Origin: an uncultured Opitutaceae bacterium
GTDB lineage: Bacteria; Verrucomicrobiota; Verrucomicrobiia; Opitutales; Opitutaceae
Direction of reading: 5' to 3'
NCBI GenBank assembly: GCA_937128785.1
Contig: CAKZMS010000640.1
Coordinates: 1-8,453 of the forward strand
DNA: 8,453 bases
The translations under genes were made by a program, and so were the position numbers. This document shows positions 6,480 to 8,453 of this stretch, in pieces. The notes beneath the pieces were generated by a model, which saw only the letters and a program-made list of their open reading frames with translations, did not search any database and was not told the DNA's origin. The stretch's first letter is position 1. Each line of letters begins with the position of its first letter.

Positions 6480-6646
6480 TGCCTGTTGACGCCCCCACTG
6501 ACGAAAAACCGAATTCGTCGAAATCTCTCTGGATCGCCGTGGGCCTCCTCTTTGGCCTCATGGGGGTGGCATGGTTTGTTTTGTTCACCCTGGCCGCTGA
6601 TAATCCCGTCGAAACGGTGCCGCTCGAACATCGTTCCGAACCCTGA
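6479..6646 (+). CDS. 55-residue single-helix membrane protein in the ccoH/fixH position
   Basis: A small gene starting at an ATG that shares a base with the ccoG stop (TGATG at 6477-6481), with a weak GGAA (6466-6469) upstream. The product has a polar N-terminus (MPVDAPTDEKPNSSK), one hydrophobic helix (about residues 17-39), and a short acidic end (DNPVETVPLEHRSEP). It sits between ccoG and a TauE-like gene, where many cbb3 operons carry ccoH/fixH (about 150-170 residues with a periplasmic domain). It lacks that domain and I see no convincing FixH motif. It may be a minimal functional stand-in, a small oxidase subunit, or an unrelated lineage-specific assembly factor. Its reading frame is the same as that of the next gene, separated by the TGA at 6644-6646. 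Existence is supported by coupling, a plausible membrane helix and operon position; function is unknown. Confidence 0.7.
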   Translation: MPVDAPTDEKPNSSKSLWIAVGLLFGLMGVAWFVLFTLAADNPVETVPLEHRSEP

Positions 6647-6652
6647 CTTTAT

Positions 6653-7384
6653 TTGCCTCTCGTGGAACTTGCCGCTGTTAACACTCCCACTGCCGCCTTG
6701 CTGGCCGGTCTCGTGACCAGCCTCCACTGCGCGGGGATGTGTGGACCGCTGGCCTGCATGCTGGCGCCCGCCTCCGCGAAGGCCTCGGGAAGCAAGCCCG
6801 GAGGATTTGATCAGGATCCCACCACGATCAATGTCACCTACCATTTGTCGCGACTTTTTGGTTACACCGCGCTGGGAGCGATCGCCGGTGGAGTCGGTCG
6901 CGTGCCGCGAGCGTTCTTCAGCGAAACGCTCATGCAGTGGCTGCCCTGGTTGCTGGTAGTGTTTTTTGTGATGGTGGCGACCCGGACGGATTCGCGACTG
7001 CCCAAACCCGGCTGGCTGTCCCGGTGGATGTTTCGGTTGCAGGCCAAGTTGCGCGGAGGTTCCCGCCTCAAGATGGCGGCCGGCATGGGGGCGCTCACGC
7101 CCTTACTGCCCTGTGGTCCGCTTTACTTTCTGATCGCGCTTTCCGCCATGTCGGGATCGGCGCTGCGGGGGGCGGAGTTCATGCTGGCATTTGGCATCGG
7201 CACCGTGCCGCTGTTGTGGCTGGCACAGACCCAACTCGGCTGGATCCGCACGAAACTGGGGCCAACCGCGCTGGTGCGGTTTCAAACCGGTCTGGCGATC
7301 ATTGCCGCCATCGTAATCAGTTGGCGCCTGCGTGCCACGCTCGGTTTTGACGGGCCGTCCGTGGAGAATTTCATATGTCACTGA
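6653..7384 (+). CDS. TauE/SafE (DsbD_2-like) family membrane protein of the cbb3 assembly cluster
   Basis: A 243-residue polytopic protein with about six membrane helices (roughly 11-36, 66-84, 94-110, 140-165, 173-192, 208-226). The diagnostic motifs are H25-C26-x3-C30-GP (SLHCAGMCGP) in the first helix and L-P-C154-G-P in the fourth. This cysteine pattern is that of the DsbD_2/UreH-like branch often annotated sulfite exporter TauE/SafE. Members are regularly found beside ccoG and ccoI and are thought to move copper or reducing power across the membrane for oxidase maturation; the exact substrate is not settled. No ATG is available before the HCAGMCGP motif; the candidates are TTG at 6653 or GTG at 6662, neither with a clear Shine-Dalgarno. 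Position 6653 is used here but is uncertain. It overlaps ccoI by ten bases. Confidence 0.88.
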   Translation: MPLVELAAVNTPTAALLAGLVTSLHCAGMCGPLACMLAPASAKASGSKPGGFDQDPTTINVTYHLSRLFGYTALGAIAGGVGRVPRAFFSETLMQWLPWLLVVFFVMVATRTDSRLPKPGWLSRWMFRLQAKLRGGSRLKMAAGMGALTPLLPCGPLYFLIALSAMSGSALRGAEFMLAFGIGTVPLLWLAQTQLGWIRTKLGPTALVRFQTGLAIIAAIVISWRLRATLGFDGPSVENFICH

Positions 7385-8453
7385 GCCCGGCCGAGTCAGA
7401 GGCTGCTGCGCTCAACGGGCGCCGTGAATGCAAACACTGTGGCACTCCTTCCAACGGGGAGGAGTTTTGCTGTGCCGGCTGCTCCTACGTTTACCAGCTG
7501 ATCCACCAGGAGGGACTCGATGCGTTCTACGACATCAAGGATGGGACCACCGCGCCGGCGGATTCGGCCTTGGCGATTGGACGTGACTACGGGTGGCTGG
7601 CCACGCTGCAGACCGCGGCCGAAACCACGGCCCGGGAGAAACAGGGCACCCCGCGGTTGCAGCTCTCGGTGCAGGGGCTCTCCTGCGCGGGTTGTGTCTG
7701 GCTGATTGAGCGGTTGTTCAGCAAGGAGGCGGGAGCTGGCCGCATTGAAATCAATGCCCAGACCGGGCAGGTGCGGATGAGCTGGCGGTTGAACGCCAAG
7801 GAATCGTTTTCCGCGGCTCGCTTTGCCGAGACGCTGCAGCGCTTCAATTACTTGTTGGGACCTCCGGGAAAAACGCGTCCGGGAGCGTCCGAAAGTCGCG
7901 ATTTGGTGAAGCGGATCGGTCTGTGCACCGCCTTTGCCATGAACGTGATGTTGTTCACGTTGCCGGCCTATTTTGGCATGGCGGCCGACTTCACTTACGC
8001 GGGCCTGTTCAACACCCTGGCGCTGGGATTTGGCACACTCAGCCTGCTCGCGGGCGGGGGATATTTTTTGACCCGGGCAGTGCGTGCCCTCCGCGAAGGA
8101 GCGTTGCACATCGATCTGCCGATCGCGGTGGGAATTCTGGGAGCCTACATTGGGTCGCTCTCCGGCTGGCTGACGGGGGAGGAGGCCTATGCCTACTTCG
8201 ATTTTGTCAGCGGTTTCAGTTTGCTGATGTTGATTGGTCGCTGGGCGCAAGTGGCGGCGGTGGAGCGCAATCAACGCCGACTTTTGCAGGAACAGCCCAC
8301 GCCGCCGCAGGTGAAAGTCTACGCCGCCGACGGCACCGAGACCGAGGCCGCACCGGAAACGCTCAAACCGGGGCAGGTCTGCGGGGTCGCGCGGGGCCAG
8401 ACCGTGCCGGTCGGAGCTCGGCTCGAAGTTCCGGAAGCCGATTTGAACTTGGC
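7375..8453 (+). CDS. ccoI: Copper-translocating P1B-type ATPase CcoI, 5' part (runs off the window)
   Basis: The first 359 codons of a heavy-metal P-type ATPase that exports Cu(I) for cbb3 oxidase assembly. The N-terminal Cys-rich domain typical of CcoI/FixI-type pumps is present: C19-x2-C22 (CKHCG) and C32, C33, C36 (FCCAGC). A heavy-metal-associated domain follows, with C104-x2-C107 in GLSCAGCVWLIE. Four membrane helices are visible at about 182-202, 208-229, 247-266 and 274-292; residues 312-359 enter the actuator domain. The TGES loop, the CPC membrane motif, the DKTGT phosphorylation site and the ATP-binding domain must lie beyond 8453, so catalytic integrity cannot be judged. The ATG at 7375 has a good GGAGA (7363-7367) seven bases upstream and overlaps the previous gene by ten bases. 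The cbb3 context and the extra N-terminal cysteines favour CcoI over housekeeping CopA. Confidence 0.93.
   Translation, partial: MSLSPAESEAAALNGRRECKHCGTPSNGEEFCCAGCSYVYQLIHQEGLDAFYDIKDGTTAPADSALAIGRDYGWLATLQTAAETTAREKQGTPRLQLSVQGLSCAGCVWLIERLFSKEAGAGRIEINAQTGQVRMSWRLNAKESFSAARFAETLQRFNYLLGPPGKTRPGASESRDLVKRIGLCTAFAMNVMLFTLPAYFGMAADFTYAGLFNTLALGFGTLSLLAGGGYFLTRAVRALREGALHIDLPIAVGILGAYIGSLSGWLTGEEAYAYFDFVSGFSLLMLIGRWAQVAAVERNQRRLLQEQPTPPQVKVYAADGTETEAAPETLKPGQVCGVARGQTVPVGARLEVPEADLNL

Noticed and set aside
7396..8274. Long open frame on the minus strand opposite ccoI (292 codons)
   Set aside because: It lies entirely antisense to a clear P-type ATPase, and its product is rich in Arg, Gln and His with no domain pattern; this is a typical artefact of GC-rich coding DNA.

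Overview
This window carries most of a cbb3-type (C-family) cytochrome c oxidase locus, running left to right. It starts with a PocR/AraC-type regulator and a cysteine-containing protein of unknown function, and it ends inside a copper-exporting P-type ATPase gene. The DNA is GC-rich, and several genes start without a clear Shine-Dalgarno sequence. The fused CcoN-CcoO subunit, together with a PocR-AraC regulator of a kind common in Opitutaceae, suggests a verrucomicrobial (Opitutales-like) chromosome. That assignment is an inference from family resemblance and gene architecture, not from a search.

Layout. (1) 3-866 (+): one-component regulator with an N-terminal cysteine-bearing PocR sensory domain and a C-terminal AraC-type DNA-binding domain. 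(2) 863-1333 (-): convergent gene for a small soluble protein with CxC and CxxC pairs. (3) 1334-1608: divergent intergenic region with an AT-rich patch and a possible 20-codon leader. (4) 1609-1908: ccoS-like assembly gene with an unusual His/Cys-rich tail, ending in a GC-rich hairpin. (5) 1953-5037: structural genes ccoNO (fused), ccoQ and ccoP (short, one haem). (6) 5073-8453: accessory genes ccoG, a 55-codon single-helix membrane protein where ccoH/fixH is often found, a TauE/SafE (DsbD_2-like) membrane protein, and the 5' part of ccoI. No tRNA, rRNA, CRISPR array, transposase or phage gene is visible.

How the genes work together. CcoNO and CcoP form the proton-pumping oxidase: haem b, haem b3 and CuB in the CcoN part, one c-type haem in CcoO and one in CcoP. 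CcoQ is a small accessory subunit. CcoG (cupric reductase), CcoI (copper P1B-ATPase), the TauE/SafE protein and CcoS supply and insert copper and haem. The tight packing (overlaps ccoQ/ccoP, ccoG/55-codon gene and tauE-like/ccoI) indicates one transcription unit from ccoS or ccoNO to beyond the right edge. The departures from the textbook operon are the two-helix bridge inside CcoNO, the mono-haem CcoP, the metal-ligand-like tail on CcoS, and the replacement of CcoH by a very small protein that lies in frame with the gene after it.
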